Notes: generated from the sequence alone by a model not told the origin. DNA of 34,593 nt from Aureococcus anophagefferens (GCF_000186865.1 NW_008705596.1:67745-102337), one strand, 5' to 3'. Counted from the first letter of the stretch, positions 20,519-31,869 are shown. Numbers and translations are program-made.

Positions 20519-22092
20519 TCACTTTGGAGGTGTAAAGCCCATCTCGGCACGATATTTTTGTCTCTCAACCTGAGTGCTGAGATCCATACCCCAGTTTTGG
20601 CTGGAAGTGCGCTTCTTGAAGGCTCGGTCTGTCTTGAAGACATGTTTCAGATCGCATGACGAGGCACCAACTGCAAAAACTGCGGACGGGTCTGAATTAG
20701 CCTGGGCACGTAAAGCCTCGCGTAGGTTTGTACCATTAGCCCAAGCCGGCATATGTTTGCGTTGACGTTCTTCGTTATCCTCGTCATCGTCCGTAGATTC
20801 TTCACGATCGCTGATCTCATAGGTATCAACCGGCGAGAGCGACTTAGGCATTGCGTTTTGCGCGGACGTTTTCACTAATCCCCGATCACCTTGTCCAGGA
20901 GTAATATGTTTGGGCGCGGTCGCAGCAGATGTCGGGGTTGATTTGTGCATAGTTGCTACAAAAGTGCCTGAGATAGACTCGTCTTCTTTGTTCTCGCTGA
21001 TAACTGCAGCATCTGCGCGCTGAAAATAATCTTTTTGTTGACGGCGCTTCTCAGCCTCCTCCCCGCGCTGGATTGCTGCGATCCGACGCACAGCGTCTTC
21101 AGTCTCCTTGAATTCCCGCTCCTCTGCTAAATGTTTAGCACGTGCCGCTTGCTTTTGCTCTTGGACATCATTTGTCTGCATTGCTAGGTAATCGAGTTGC
21201 GCACATGTCTGTTCGGCAGTGTTAGTTGACTGAGTGTTGGTCGACCGAGCATATGTAGACTCGCTGCCAACAAGTTCAGAAAGTGTGCTCGTCGGCAGCC
21301 TAGAGACGGCTTGATTGTCGAAATCCTCCGATGTGAGCAGTTTGATTGGAATGGCTGCTCCCACTTGTGGCGCAATGGTCTGCATTTGCACCAGCTCTGG
21401 TGACACAGCAAGCTCCAAAGTCACGATTGCTGATGATTTCACGGCTGCAGGAACGCTTGAGTGAGGGTGACTGTCAACAGTAGATGTTCCGCGCTCGTAC
21501 ATCAGAGGAGCCTTGAGGGCCTCCACACATTGAGATCCATCATCTTCATCATCTTGCATCACCGCGCTCGCAAACTCTCGTACCAAGCACGCCTCAAGGC
21601 GATCTTTGAGCTCTTGCTTTTTACCTGATGCGCGAAGGCCGCGAGCCTTCAGCTCTCGCTGAAGATCTTTGAAAGTGTACCTACATGCGGTGGACCTGAT
21701 GAAGTCAATGTCAAGTCTAACAAATGGACACTATTTGCAGCACAATTCAGTTGCGATGCGTGCCTTGCTTAAGAATTTGTTTGNNNNNNNNNNNNNNNNN
21801 NNNNNNNNNNNNNNNNNNNNNNNNNNNNNNNNNACGCCGTGGTATCGATCACCGGATGTTGAGGCGATTCTATGATCTTGGATAAACACGGAGTCGGTGC
21901 AACATGAATTTCAGCTAACGGAGCGCGGACAGGGGCGTCGTCGGTTCGGCGCAGTTTCTTTCGCGTGTGCTCTAATTGCTCGTGAAGTCGGAACGTATTT
22001 CCAGAAGCAAGCTCTCGAGCTTTGATCATATAACCGTCACAAAGTTGTTCAAGTCGATCAAGAACAACCGCCACATAATCCGTTTGACCCAT
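20519..22092 (-). CDS. INCENP-like chromosomal passenger protein with SAP domain (crosses assembly gap)
   Basis: The C-terminus is a textbook IN-box, the Aurora-B-binding and activating segment of INCENP/Sli15: MPAWANGTNLREALRAQ, DPSAVFA, DLKHVF, then FKKRTSSQNW with the TSS motif that Aurora phosphorylates. Before it lies a charged helix (EEREFKETEDAVRRIAAIQR, EEAEKRRQQ) like the INCENP single alpha-helix. Near 21580-21665 a SAP-type helix-extended-helix is visible (DLQRELKARGLRASGKKQEL), which would bind DNA or chromatin. The first exon (22092 down to about 21834) encodes MGQTDYVAVVLDRLEQLCDG and resembles the short INCENP N-terminal helix that holds survivin/borealin. The 50-N gap falls at an intron or exon edge, so the middle is incomplete. 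The second exon starts at 21680. Role: inner-centromere scaffold for Aurora kinase in mitosis (family knowledge). Confidence 0.8.
21784..21833. other. Assembly gap (50 N)
   Basis: Exactly 50 N, a typical placeholder length, so the real size is unknown. It lies between the first and second recognisable exons of the INCENP-like gene. Confidence 0.98.
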
Positions 22093-22154
22093 TGCAATAG
22101 TAACGGCAATCCCAAGACGCCAGAACTACTGTAGCCCTCTAGTCCAGTGCCGGA

Positions 22155-22325
22155 AACAACCGACGCCTAGGCCGGCCCGTACGAAATAAGAAAATAATAT
22201 TAATTAATTAAATCCGGCCAGCGGCCGGAGGGACGTGTACTACACCTCCTGAAAAATTGCCGCGCGCGCGCGCGCGCGCGGGTCTAGCATACCCTAACTA
22301 AGACCATCAATTCTTCCCGATATGC
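22155..22325 (+). repeat. Mobile-element leader copy with (CG)10 tract
   Basis: 22155-22195 repeats 19622-19661. 22260-22280 is a pure CG run. 22283-22325 (TACCCTAACTAAGACCATCA, then ATTCTTCCCGATATGC) is the inverse match of the leader and start codon at 11190-11225. Downstream of the ATG the sequence is unrelated to the earlier copy. Confidence 0.7.
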
Positions 22326-22430
22326 TTATGGCACAACATTAGGCGCCTGCTGTTGCAGCTGCGCGTTGCCCATGCGGGTCTTCGCGGGGACGCCCCGGTC
22401 CGTGGTGCTTGTGCGATACTTTCTGCCACG

Positions 22431-22500
22431 TTTCAAGTCTGAAGACCATGGGGTTGGGCGCGCGCGCCCATCGTCTAAAAGACCATAATGTGTGCGGTGT
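22431..22500 (+). repeat. Repeat module X, copy 1
   Basis: GTCTGAAGACCATGGGGTTG, the GCGCGCGC run, CATCGTCTAAAAG and GTGCGGTGT recur in the same orientation at 34423-34491. Confidence 0.8.
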
Positions 22501-22535
22501 TATGAGGGTGAGGGATCGCATCGCCGCGATCGTCG

Positions 22536-22768
22536 CGCGCGAGCCCCAAACTTTGTGGACGCGACCTATGTGTGTATTAGAGTGCTACCGTAAGCTGTAG
22601 CACAGCTGCGAGCCAGATTTAAGTCATGGCATTGCTGCCGAGACATGCATTCGTTTGATGCGATGGACCGATCACCGGGACTACATTTTGGCCCGATACA
22701 CAGCTAGAGCTCACACAGGCACTTTAACCTTATGAGAGATGAAGCCTACAAAGTTTGGGGCTCGCGCG
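22536..22768. mobile_element. MITE-like element with perfect 21-bp terminal inverted repeats
   Basis: 22536-22556 (CGCGCGAGCCCCAAACTTTG+T) is exactly reverse-complementary to 22748-22768. The 190-bp interior has no coding potential. Its left part (module Y, 22539-22614) is found inverted at 34518-34593. A further block (22662-22700, ATGGACCGATCACCGGGACT) resembles 34332-34372. Confidence 0.7.
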
Positions 22769-22887
22769 TTCAAGGGTTTGTTTCCGGCACTGCTCTAGTC
22801 AAGCGTAATCACCTCATTGTATGGAAGGCCTAGCCGAATGTCATGAAGTGACATTCCTAGTCCGGAGGTCGGGCGACCGGTTAGTGT

Positions 22888-23534
22888 TCACTGGGCATGG
22901 TTTTCTGGCAATCTCACGGTAATGGAAGCCCAACCCGGGGCGGCGGGGGGGTTACAAGGCTGGTCGCGGAAGGGCTCGACCACGTCTCCCTTCCCAATCT
23001 TGAATGGGTGCTGAGAATACCCGCCATTCCCGGCATCGCGACGAAGGGGTAGAAAACCACCTTGGAACTTTCGAAGAAGATCGCCATCGGCAACATGAAC
23101 ACCATTCTGTTCCATAAGAGTCTTACTTTCCACAAGTGTGATCAGTGTCGCACTTTGCTTGGTTTGAAGGCATGTCAGTAAATTCACATAAGCTTCTTGT
23201 TTCTTCATATCAAAATGATGCCTTTTCTGTGCTACTGATGTTGATGTGGCACTGTTTGTGGACATGAAGAATGGACTGAAGGTGTCTCTATGCTGAGTGT
23301 CATTGATCATATTCATCATGTGTATACAATTGCGATAAATTTTTCGCGTTCATGTTTGCTTGAACAACTTCTGTTCCATGATGGAAATTCCTTTCTAATG
23401 TTGGAGTCGTCGCCACCTAGTAGCGTCGGAAGTTGGCTCAGTCTGGCATCGCCGCCCGGTCTGCTGGGGTATGCGACTCCCCCTGGTGGAATTTTGAAGC
23501 CACCATCGTACCAGGCTCCTCTTATATCGGCCAT
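22888..23534 (-). CDS. Unrecognised two-exon protein of about 203 residues
   Basis: Exon 1 is 23534-23328 (starts MADIRGAWYDGGFKIPPGG) and exon 2 is 23292-22888, separated by a 35-bp GTATAC...CTCAG intron that keeps phase 0. The product is polar, with no membrane segment or signal peptide; residues near HHFDMKKQEAYVNLLTCLQT are likely helical. I do not recognise a family. Support comes from clean start, splice and stop structure rather than homology. It lies between the INCENP-like gene and SIN3 on the same strand, flanked by repeats. Confidence 0.45.
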
Positions 23535-23636
23535 GCGCGACGTTGGGGGCTTTGTTCTTCGCGGGGTTTGTTTGTAAATTCGCGTGCGCGTTTCGTGCGT
23601 GTAGTGCGAGTGTCGTCCGTGTGTTTTTCGGTTTTG

Positions 23637-23830
23637 GTTAGCAACACTAAGCGGTGAGCTGCCTATGCAACCCCCAGACTCCTCGGTCACTAAAAGTGTG
23701 GAAGAGAAAGAAAGAAGAGGATACCGCATCCGCGTATCCTCGTACAAAAGACACAAGTGAGCAACTAAGATAGCACATATCCACTGCACTGTGAACCCCA
23801 AGCTAGTAAGAGAAGTATACCTTGACAAAA
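23637..23830 (+). repeat. Second copy of the GAAA-bearing repeat, unexpanded
   Basis: Same flanks as 19199-19565, but only (GAAA)2 at 23706-23713 and the same hairpin-forming GAGGATAC...GTATCCTC after it. Confidence 0.85.
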
Positions 23831-23984
23831 AGCTCCTGCGGACGCGCCTCCCACCTCCGGGGCTCCGAAAACAGACCCTTCACCGACGTACGTGGTACGG
23901 CCGCTACGCGGCCGTGCTCCCCCTGGGAACTAGGGATACTCTCATATTCCTCTAACTAGAGAAAACTCTCTAAGAACCTTGCTT

Positions 23985-24110
23985 CGGGCGGGGCCCGAGG
24001 GAACCCGAAACGCCCCCGGGAATTTTGGGCCGGCGGCTGGGGGCTTTATTCCGGCGCCGGGGGCCCGGGCGGGCCCAAAACTAGAACGCGTCGAATTTCC
24101 CGTTCGACTC
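23985..24110 (+). repeat. R1 repeat family, copy c
   Basis: Contains GAACCCGAAACGCCCCCGGG, AATTTTGGGCCGG, GGCGCCGGGGGCCCGGGCGG and CTAGAACGCGTCGAATTTCC in the order seen at 2487-2580. Confidence 0.8.
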
Positions 24111-24257
24111 GTGCTCCCCCTGAGGCCCCGAACAGGCTCCCGGGACAGAAGTTTCCAATAACCCCGCGTCCACTAGCGCCGCGCATGAGCACCGCGGGCC
24201 TGCCATGGACCCGTGACCAAGGGCTTGGCAGGTGGTGGCAGCGAGCCAAAAACGGGT

Positions 24258-24290
24258 GGTGTGTGTGTGTGTGGGGGGGGGGGGGGGGTG
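24258..24290 (+). repeat. (GT)n followed by a 16-G run
   Basis: A short GT tract (24258-24272) runs into sixteen consecutive G (24273-24288). Such runs can form quadruplex structures and are error-prone in sequencing. Confidence 0.85.
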
Positions 24291-24653
24291 CAATTACTTC
24301 ACGTACACCTCATAGCCCTGGCAGGATTCGGGACCATTTTCTGCATTTAAGCCAGTTAAGCCAATTAAGAGTAACAAAAACAAGCCGGCCACATGGACTC
24401 GGTCATGATAATCGAGATTCCCCGCGTCCACAATAGATTTTCTATCGAGCTCGTGTGAAGGTGCCCTGGCGTTTTGGACCACCTTCGTTGGCTTTGTCAT
24501 TCAACCCCTGTTAATGTGAAAATTCATTATCATCCGCCCCTTGTGACAGCTTGATAATGAACGCATGTCGTCCCTTCGCAGTCTCACAGTCTCGTGGCGT
24601 GTATCGAATGGTATAGAGCGGAGAGTGTACCTGATTCGGACCCCATAATATAT

Positions 24654-27600
24654 CTAAAAGGATAAATTTGGGACAAAGCTGGACCATACCGTACTACAGC
24701 TTTTGAGAAGGCGTCTAGCACTAGCTTCGGGACATGATGACAGGATTTGCCCTGTTGGCGAGTTAGAGTTGGCTGTCGCAGGAGAATCATGTGGCGAAGT
24801 CATAGGTGCAGTTTTGATCAGGTTGGGGGCAGATCTCTGTTCTTCACCAAGCTGCCACAGAGCAAGTAGCTTGCAACTCGTGACGTCATTCACAACAAGC
24901 TGAAGCTGCTTTAAGACTCGCACTATCAGTTTGTCTACCGAGAAGACTTCATAAGCTTTACGGCCGAGCATACATCGGCAACCATCCTCATACTGAAAGG
25001 CATCCAGCGAGCCATCTACTAGGCCATAGACCATGGAAACAAATGCTTCAAATCGGTTCTTCTGAGTTTTTAGGTTATCGTTCTGGAGCATACAATCGTT
25101 GACTCGGGTTCCGGAAGCAAGCACAAAATCACCGTGAAAACACAAGCCGTGAGCCGCATCAAAGCGTTGAAATAGTTGATGATATAGACGAAAGAATATG
25201 TAAACGTGTTGCGTACTAACCAGTGACCTATGTTACAGTTCTATACGGGAAGTATACTGCCACTCATTTGTGCTCGCACAAGCTCACCCATTTGTGCTGG
25301 ACTGCTCTGTGTCTACGTCCTGTCCGCCCTGTCTGCCACCTGAAGCCTTCGAGGAAAAGTTTCGTGCACGTCCATCATCATCAACGCATGCCTAAAATGA
25401 TGATCTTTTTTTCAAATTAAATTATATAAAAAAATAAAAAATGAATTGTTTTACACTTCACGCGCAACACGAAGCTCAGCTCGCCTGTGAACACAAGAGA
25501 AAGACTCGGCAAACGCAATGCAGACAGGTTGGGGCGCGGTTGCGAGACGATAGCTCGCCGAGCAGAATCAAAGGATTGGAATTCAAGTTTTCCTCGTTTG
25601 AAGATTTACGTGAATCACTGCAATTCAAACAAATAGCTGCATCCGTAACGGAAGCGATGGTCTGCATTTCACGTCTACCAAGTGCAAAATCAATCACATT
25701 CTCTTCCCTTGTTATATCGAGAAATCGGGCAAAGAAGTGTCGCCAAAATATCAAAACTCGATTTTTGTCGACTCGCGACATTAATGACTGTTCAAGCACG
25801 TCATAGATAAGGTGAAATAACGTGAGGTGTATAGCATTAGCGTTATGACCCAAGTGGAGGAGCATTTCCGAATTATCACTGCTTGATTCAGTTGAGTGCA
25901 TAGTGTTTCGTTCGATCTGACTGCTATTGACATCAATCAAGTCCTGCACTAGATGGCGTGGCAGAACAGACTTCTGCTCCTTTTGATGTGAATGAAAAGA
26001 ACGATGGTCTGCCGCGTGGACAATATTTTGACTCAGCTGCTCTTTCCAGCTAGCGGATATGCTCTCTTTCTTCTTGCACCACTCCATGCCCTTCTGTTTG
26101 AGGCGTTTCAAGACCATTGGGAGGACAGCTTGTGGACTTTTGTACATGAGCTCCAGAAGCTCGGCCCCTGTGAAATAGGCACTTTTGTGTAACAGCAAAT
26201 TTTTCTCTGGGTCGGTAAATGTGGGGATATATTGCGACACGGCTACGGTGTACCGTGCTCGCCATAGACACGCAATATGGCATTTAGGTGGGTAGCATAC
26301 AACGCTACAGAATCAATAGCAAAGCCGACCAGACTCATAGAATCATTGATGATATTTTCATCTTTGCAAGGAGGACTAACCTTCTTTGCATCTGCAATTG
26401 CTGTAAAGGTGCTTCGAACTGTTGAGCGGAGGCTTTGTTGAACCGCAGTATTGATCAGCTCGAGAGATGCAATGGCGGCCGCATTAGAGTCCGTGATCAT
26501 ATCAAGCTCGAAGCGCTCATCTTCGCACTTGAAGAGCTCTTCTTCATAGACATTCTTTCGCACATGTTTGAAGGAGTTCGTTTCCTCGGAACCCACCGGC
26601 TGCGAAACCCACACATCATTGAGCACATTCTGGTCAAGATCTGAGCGCCCACCGCATCTAGGGTGGGACATAGAGGTTGGCAAGGCACGATATGATGGAG
26701 TGCCATGCTTGCAACGTGAAAAGTCAATCTCGTGGAGTGGTGTCGAAGCCCAAAGAAAAGAGGCTCTTTCTTGGATACATGGGTACGTTTCGAGCTTTGC
26801 ACTCATAAAACGTTTATGGCTGACGCCAATCTGCTGATCGTTCAAGCTGCGACACTCACTGCCTTGATATTGAAGCAACTTCTTGAAGGCATCAAGAACT
26901 TCCTCTGATAATCCATGAGATCGAAATAATGCAGCAGAAAGTTGAATCATTTCGGATCGATGCAGAAGATTCTGAGAGTATAAATCAAGACACTTGAGAA
27001 ATTCAGCCCAGTCGTCTCGAACTCCAACCAAAGAACCGGGCGTTAGTGCAAACCTACATTTTATAGAACTAATTATATACACCTAAGTTTATTGATTGCA
27101 CGCTGTGGTCAGAACGATTCCTTAATACGCTCAAAGCACCGCCGCTCCAAAGCATATAAAGCGCAATGTGACCTAGTTATGGGTTGATTTTGAAGTGTAG
27201 CTGCCGCTGAATCACATAAGAACCTGACATCAGATGCGAGACGATCGTCGAGGACCGTAGCTGGCACCGGACTCTTTTTGTTGAGTACAGAATCCACTTG
27301 GCACGCTGGCAATTGGTCAATGGCATCGCAGACCCTCGGTCCAAAGCATTGGACCCCACCAACTGAATCGCCCGAAGTCCTCAATGAACTATTGTTAAGA
27401 GACCGCCGGCCTTTGCTTAATCTCGGATGTCCAATATTGGCGCTGTCAGTGAGATAGTCGGTGCTTGTGTTGAGCCCTCTGTGTCTTGCACGGCGCAGCT
27501 CGGACTCTCTCGCAGCGCGCGAAAGGCGCTCCTGTGAGACAGCCGGATAGAAATCTTTGTGTCTTGATATCGTTTTACTGACCTTTGCTTGTTCTTGGAC

Positions 27601-28566
27601 CGCATCTGGTAGAAAGTAAGTGAATTCTTTGAGAAGATCAGGGTGATCTGCAAAGAGCTGAGAGACTTGCTCCAAAACATCCTTTATTGAACGTTGCTCT
27701 TTTTGATACGTGTGCAGGATCTCGAGGAAGGCTTTGTATGTCTCTGGCTCATGTGCGAAACGTTTCTTAATTGTCGTTACCTGTTGAAAATATGCAGCTC
27801 AAGAGAAGAGTTGCAGTGAAAAGAAAAAATCAATACAGTGTGCAGCGCATATGTTATCGCGTGATCAAACTCAACCGGAGCACCCGCCTACACTTCCTGA
27901 CAATCACGCCAATCAAGCCAATCACGCTAGTTGTTTTTTTCGAGAAGGATAAATATCATCGCACAGACTTTCACAACATCAGGCCGTACCGTCACCTACA
28001 GCAAATGACATCTTCACATTTTCATTGCAAGTAGCTTTGAGCACCTCTGTAACTTTGACATCGCCGCCTGTAAGGTTTGATACGAGGAGTGCATAAATAA
28101 GGTGCACCTCCAATCTTATGAGTTTTCTCTAACTTGCTCGGCGCAAGAGGAGCGCCCGCCTAGCATTCAGATGTTCTAGATTATTTTCAGGTCACTTCGC
28201 TCACAATAGATGCCGAGACCCCAGAGGGAGTTATCACTGTCATTGCTGAGCTGTCCCCTTCAATAGGAAGTTCAATTTTGTAGCCATCTGGAAGAAATGT
28301 ATTAAACCCAAGTATGAGCTTGCTGTAGCCGTGAAACAGGTGTGACACTTGCTGAATCACGCCGGGCGTGTCGATTTCTTGTGCTTTGAAGTTCTTCATT
28401 ATGTCTAAAAATTCGTTGTATATTTCTGGCTTGTCTCCAAACGCCATCTTGACTTGATCTAGATAAAGCAGTGCATCCTCAACCTAGCAAATATTGAGCA
28501 ATTTACGGTCATTGCTCAACCTAGCCTAACCTTCAGCTCGCGCAAAACTTTAGCAAGAGTTGGCAT
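24654..28566 (-). CDS. SIN3: SIN3 transcriptional corepressor
   Basis: Multi-exon scaffold of the Sin3-HDAC complex, which represses transcription through histone deacetylation. Exon 1 28566-28531 ([12 protein letters not shown]). Exon 2 28483-28196 is PAH1 ([48 protein letters not shown]). Exon 3 27887-27849 ([11 protein letters not shown]) and the exon from 27780 form PAH2 ([15 protein letters not shown]). From about 27140 to 26254 lies the HDAC-interaction domain: [56 protein letters not shown]. Exon 26167 onward has [16 protein letters not shown]. The last exon (about 25217-24654) carries the Sin3 C-terminal domain ([33 protein letters not shown]). The intron 27848-27781 fits a GC donor best. 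Some middle boundaries, and possible extra exons in 27888-28195, are unresolved. Confidence 0.95.
27781..27848 (-). other. Likely GC-AG intron in SIN3 PAH2
   Basis: A TAT|GCGCTG donor gives [13 protein letters not shown], the same spacing as animal SIN3 proteins. A canonical GTATTG donor 12 nt downstream would add four residues (ALHT). Either could be used. Confidence 0.5.
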
Positions 28567-29359
28567 ATTTCGGTATGCCAATATTAAACTGGAAACTCTT
28601 TAGATGTTTTGTTCCCAGCAGCATAAGACTGGCTCGCGTCCAGGATGCCGTTAAGGTAAAGACCAGAGGACACGGCATCTCTAGCTGAACCAGCACACTT
28701 TTTCCCGATGATCCAAGGGCAGCGCCCGACTTTGACGGCCGCGTTCGGCTAGCGCCCCGGCGGCCTTCTAGCCCTCTCGATCTCCGGAGGCGAGCACGAT
28801 TTCGGGGCGAACGGGGCCTCTGGATCCGGGCCATTTCGACGCATCGACTGAGGGGCGATATGTCGGTCCTGGTGCAAAAGAAAATGGGTGGTGCGCGGGG
28901 AATCGCGAAGGTATAGTGTCGCGAAGGGATTCCCCGCGCGCCCCCCCAGTTTTTATGTCCATCATTGTGCGCGCGTGCGTGGCAGCCCGGCTCCGTTCAC
29001 GGTCGACCCATGTAGAACCTAGCCTAGGCTAATTTGTGCGACTTTTCATTTATTTGAGGGTATGGCCGTTCCTGTGCGCGTGCACTGCTGCGCCGCGGCC
29101 TATTGAGCCGGCGCAATTGTTGTTTGTGTTACAACGCTCCTGCCTGCCGCTTAGCGTCGCCAATATCGCCTCGGAAGTGCCGCGCGCAAGGGCGGAGGTG
29201 TTATGTCGCTGCGGCTGTGGGTACTGCATCGCGGGTTGCAGTTTCGCGCGTGGCGTCCCTTGCTGAGTGATCTTTTGTCGTTGCTCGGTCCATTGGGTTA
29301 GTGGCTAGGTGTGTGCTGCGTAGCGCATTCGAAATCGCTGCTCGGGGCGTTGTTCCAGC
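28567..29359. other. Intergenic region between divergent SIN3 and G-beta genes
   Basis: Holds a 12-bp perfect inverted repeat (28893-28904 and 28928-28939) whose loop contains two further TCGCGAAGG-like words. AGGGTATGGCC near 29057 resembles the element terminus at 11217-11230. Open frames are composition-driven; no gene was recognised. Promoters for both flanking genes should lie in 28567-29877, but no clear TATA was seen. Confidence 0.4.
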
Positions 29360-29600
29360 ATGTCGGGAAAGGCCAAGAGGAAGGCCATCCGACGGTCGAC
29401 GGCGGTGGCTAAGCGCGGTCCGTCGGCCTCCATTCGGGCACTCTTAACTGAACTGAGCTCAGTCTCCTCCTTGAGGGAGGAGTTTACTCTGCTTCCTTTA
29501 GCTCAGGCTAGTGGGAGATACGAAAGGCCAAGTGGACGGAAACGCACTGTTGGTATCATCTGTTTGAGAAACTCAAAGTTTTCTACGCGCACTAAGTAAT
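29360..29600 (+). repeat. Repeat mosaic with an open frame (R1 head copy e)
   Basis: 29400-29432 (AAGCGCGGTCCGTCGGCCT) matches 1600-1637 and 2605-2623. 29460-29546 matches the R1 head at 2400-2490. A 79-codon frame starting MSGKAKRKAIRRSTAVAKRG runs through both and is probably fortuitous or element-derived. Confidence 0.6.
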
Positions 29601-29877
29601 GGGCGTGCGGGTGTTTTATCACCAGGGTATGGAGATGATCAAAGTGCCCATTGAGTGGTATTGGTTCAGGTAGCGTCGACAAACCCGCATTAGACTGTTT
29701 CCATCATAGGCATGAATATTGGTTCCATCATGCCTTTCTCGATCACTTGGTTCCATCTTAACAAGCGCCCTAAAACTTAGTGAAAGAAATCTGTAGACAC
29801 AACTATTTCCCCCGGTCCAGGGTGGAAGCTGTCTCCATGGAAGTTCTCTGCTCGTTTTGACGCACCGCTCAGCCACG

Positions 29878-31050
29878 ATGACCTACGCTCAAAAGATTGA
29901 GGCCGCCAAGGGGCAAGTTGAGGTGTTGAAACAAATACTCCAAAAAGAAAAGATGCGCATCGACGACAGTCGATCTTTCACGATGAGCCGTACCCTCCCA
30001 AGTCTGTTAGTTCAACCGCGGGTTCGTCGCACCCTCAAAGGACACTTTGGCAAAGTGTACGCAGTGCACTGGTCTGGGAACGGGTAGGAATTTAGTTTTG
30101 TGCATAAATTCCCAACGAAATAATTAATAGGCACGACCTCGTAAGCGCGTCCCAAGATGGGAAACTTATCATATGGAACACTCATAATATGATGAAGGCT
30201 CACTCAATTCCACTTCACTCGTCTTGGGTGATGACCTGTGCATTTGAGCAGACGAGAAATGAGATGGTGGCCTGTGGTGGATTGGATAATTTATGTTCGA
30301 TTTACAAAATAAACCAGCCGCAGGTAATGCGTGCGAATTCAGAACTTGCAGGTCATGACGGGTATCTTTCATGTTGTCGTTTCGTGGACGAATCCAAGAT
30401 CTTGACTACCTCTGGCGACTCAATGTGCATTCTTTGGGACATAGAGAGGAGTGAAAATATTGTGCAGTTCACAGATCACACTGGTGATGTCATGAGTGTT
30501 GCACTTGATCCACATTCCCCGAAGGTCTTCGTGACTGGCTCGTGCGACTCGACAGCGAAGCTTTGGGATTCACGTATTCCTAGTCATCCAACTATGACCT
30601 TCACGGGCCATGACTCGGACATAAATTCGGTCGCATTTTTCCCAGATGGGCATGCGTTTGGAACAGGATCCGACGATTCGACCTGTCAATTTTTTGACAC
30701 TCGCTGCTTGATGTGTGTAAACAAATTCAAATCCGAGAAAATTTTGTGCGGTATCACGTCGGTGGACTTCTCGCGCTCAGGCCGTATCCTTTTTGGTGGC
30801 TACGATGATTTTAATGCCTACTGCTGGGATGTTGTTAAAGATGGCATGCACTTTCCAGCGCCTCATAACGAACCTCCGGTCCATCCTTACACCACTCGTG
30901 TTTTCTCCACAACTTGAGCAATGTAGGAACTTTCCGCAACATTGGACGCTGTCTGGCCACGACAATAGGGTCTCCTGTTTAGGGATGTGCCCAACTGGCG
31001 AGGCTCTTTGTACTGGATCGTGGGACACACTCCTTAAAATCTGGAGTTGA
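29878..31050 (+). CDS. Heterotrimeric G-protein beta subunit (seven WD40 repeats)
   Basis: Exon 1 29878-30083, exon 2 from 30131, exon 3 30927-31050; about 340 residues, the family length. The N-terminal coiled coil ([20 protein letters not shown]) pairs with G-gamma. The WD blades match G-beta closely: [105 protein letters not shown] and the final [10 protein letters not shown]. The protein anchors G-gamma and binds G-alpha below 7TM receptors. The first intron is GT-AG (30084-30130). The second intron's donor is unclear: phase requires a site near 30846-30862 that has no GT, so a GC donor (AT|GCACTT) is likely. Start chosen at the first ATG before the coiled coil. Confidence 0.95.
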
Positions 31051-31123
31051 AAATGGTCCCCGAGAATAGATTCTGCATCAGTGCAATGCAAACTGGTTTT
31101 GTCAAGCAAACGGGCGCATTCAC

Positions 31124-31333
31124 GCGCGACCGGGGGGCAATACGATTCAAGCACGACTCTGGAACGAGTGGCTCTGAGTCCGAAGCCATTCAATATTTTT
31201 ATTGCAGAGATATTTTTTAACGAGTGGCTCTGGGGCGTCGCCCCATGTCCGAAAATCGGGTGGCCAGGAAACTTTGCCCCGACTTCTCTCGGACAACAAG
31301 ATCTTGTTTGAATGGTGTTGCCCACCGGTCGCG
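31124..31333. mobile_element. MITE-like element with imperfect terminal inverted repeats
   Basis: 31124-31151 and 31303-31333 are imperfect reverse complements (GCGCGACCGG...GGGCAA versus TTGCCCACCGGTCGCGC). The interior has ACGAGTGGCTCTG twice (31166 and 31222) and no coding potential. It lies 74 bp after the G-beta stop. Confidence 0.55.
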
Positions 31334-31493
31334 CGAGTATACAGCACCTGCGTACAATTCCCTGGCCTGGCCACGAACATCCCCGGGGCCCAGCCCACGC
31401 CCTGGACGTCTCCGTTATTTCCCTGCTTACTAGAACAGTGCGGATTTGTGTTAAAGAAACCCGCAGTCTAGGCGAACATTCAGCGAGAATATA

Positions 31494-31625
31494 GCCCGCG
31501 GGAAATTCGTCGCGTTCTAGTTTGGGGCCCGCCCGGCCCCCGGGCGCCTGAATAAAGCCCCCAGCCGCCGGTCCCAAATTGCTGGGGGCGCCGTGGGTTC
31601 CCTGGGTCCCCGTCTGAGGCGAGGG
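31494..31625 (-). repeat. R1 repeat family, copy d
   Basis: Reverse orientation: CCCGCGGGAAATTCGTCGCG, TTCTAGTTTGGGGCCCGCCC, GGCGCCTGAATAAAGCCCCC, AAATTGCTGGGGGCG and the GGGTTCCCTGGGTCCCCGTC tail. It is closest to copy b at 14236-14375. Confidence 0.8.
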
Positions 31626-31869
31626 GGGTTGGGTACCCTAAATTACCGACTATTGGGACAAAAGAGGCATATTGAGGTACCTGCAATGTTGCAGGTTGAA
31701 GATGCGGGAAGATGGCAAGGCCAAAAACAAAATTTGAAAACGAATACTCTGGGGTGATATTTCCCTTCAAGTAAGCGTTTTGTTGAACATTTAATTACGA
31801 CCTCCAACCCGAACCGGCGACTCCACACGCTGAAAAATGTCTCAATCGATTAGCGTGTCAGCTCGGCGG

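Noticed and set aside
22260..22325. Telomere-like CCCTAA
   Set aside because: A single occurrence within a repeat leader; no array.
25441..25806. Plus-strand 121-codon frame
   Set aside because: Antisense shadow of the SIN3 exons.
29360..29599. Histone-like start (MSGKAKRKAIRRS)
   Set aside because: The frame runs through two repeat segments found elsewhere and has no histone fold.
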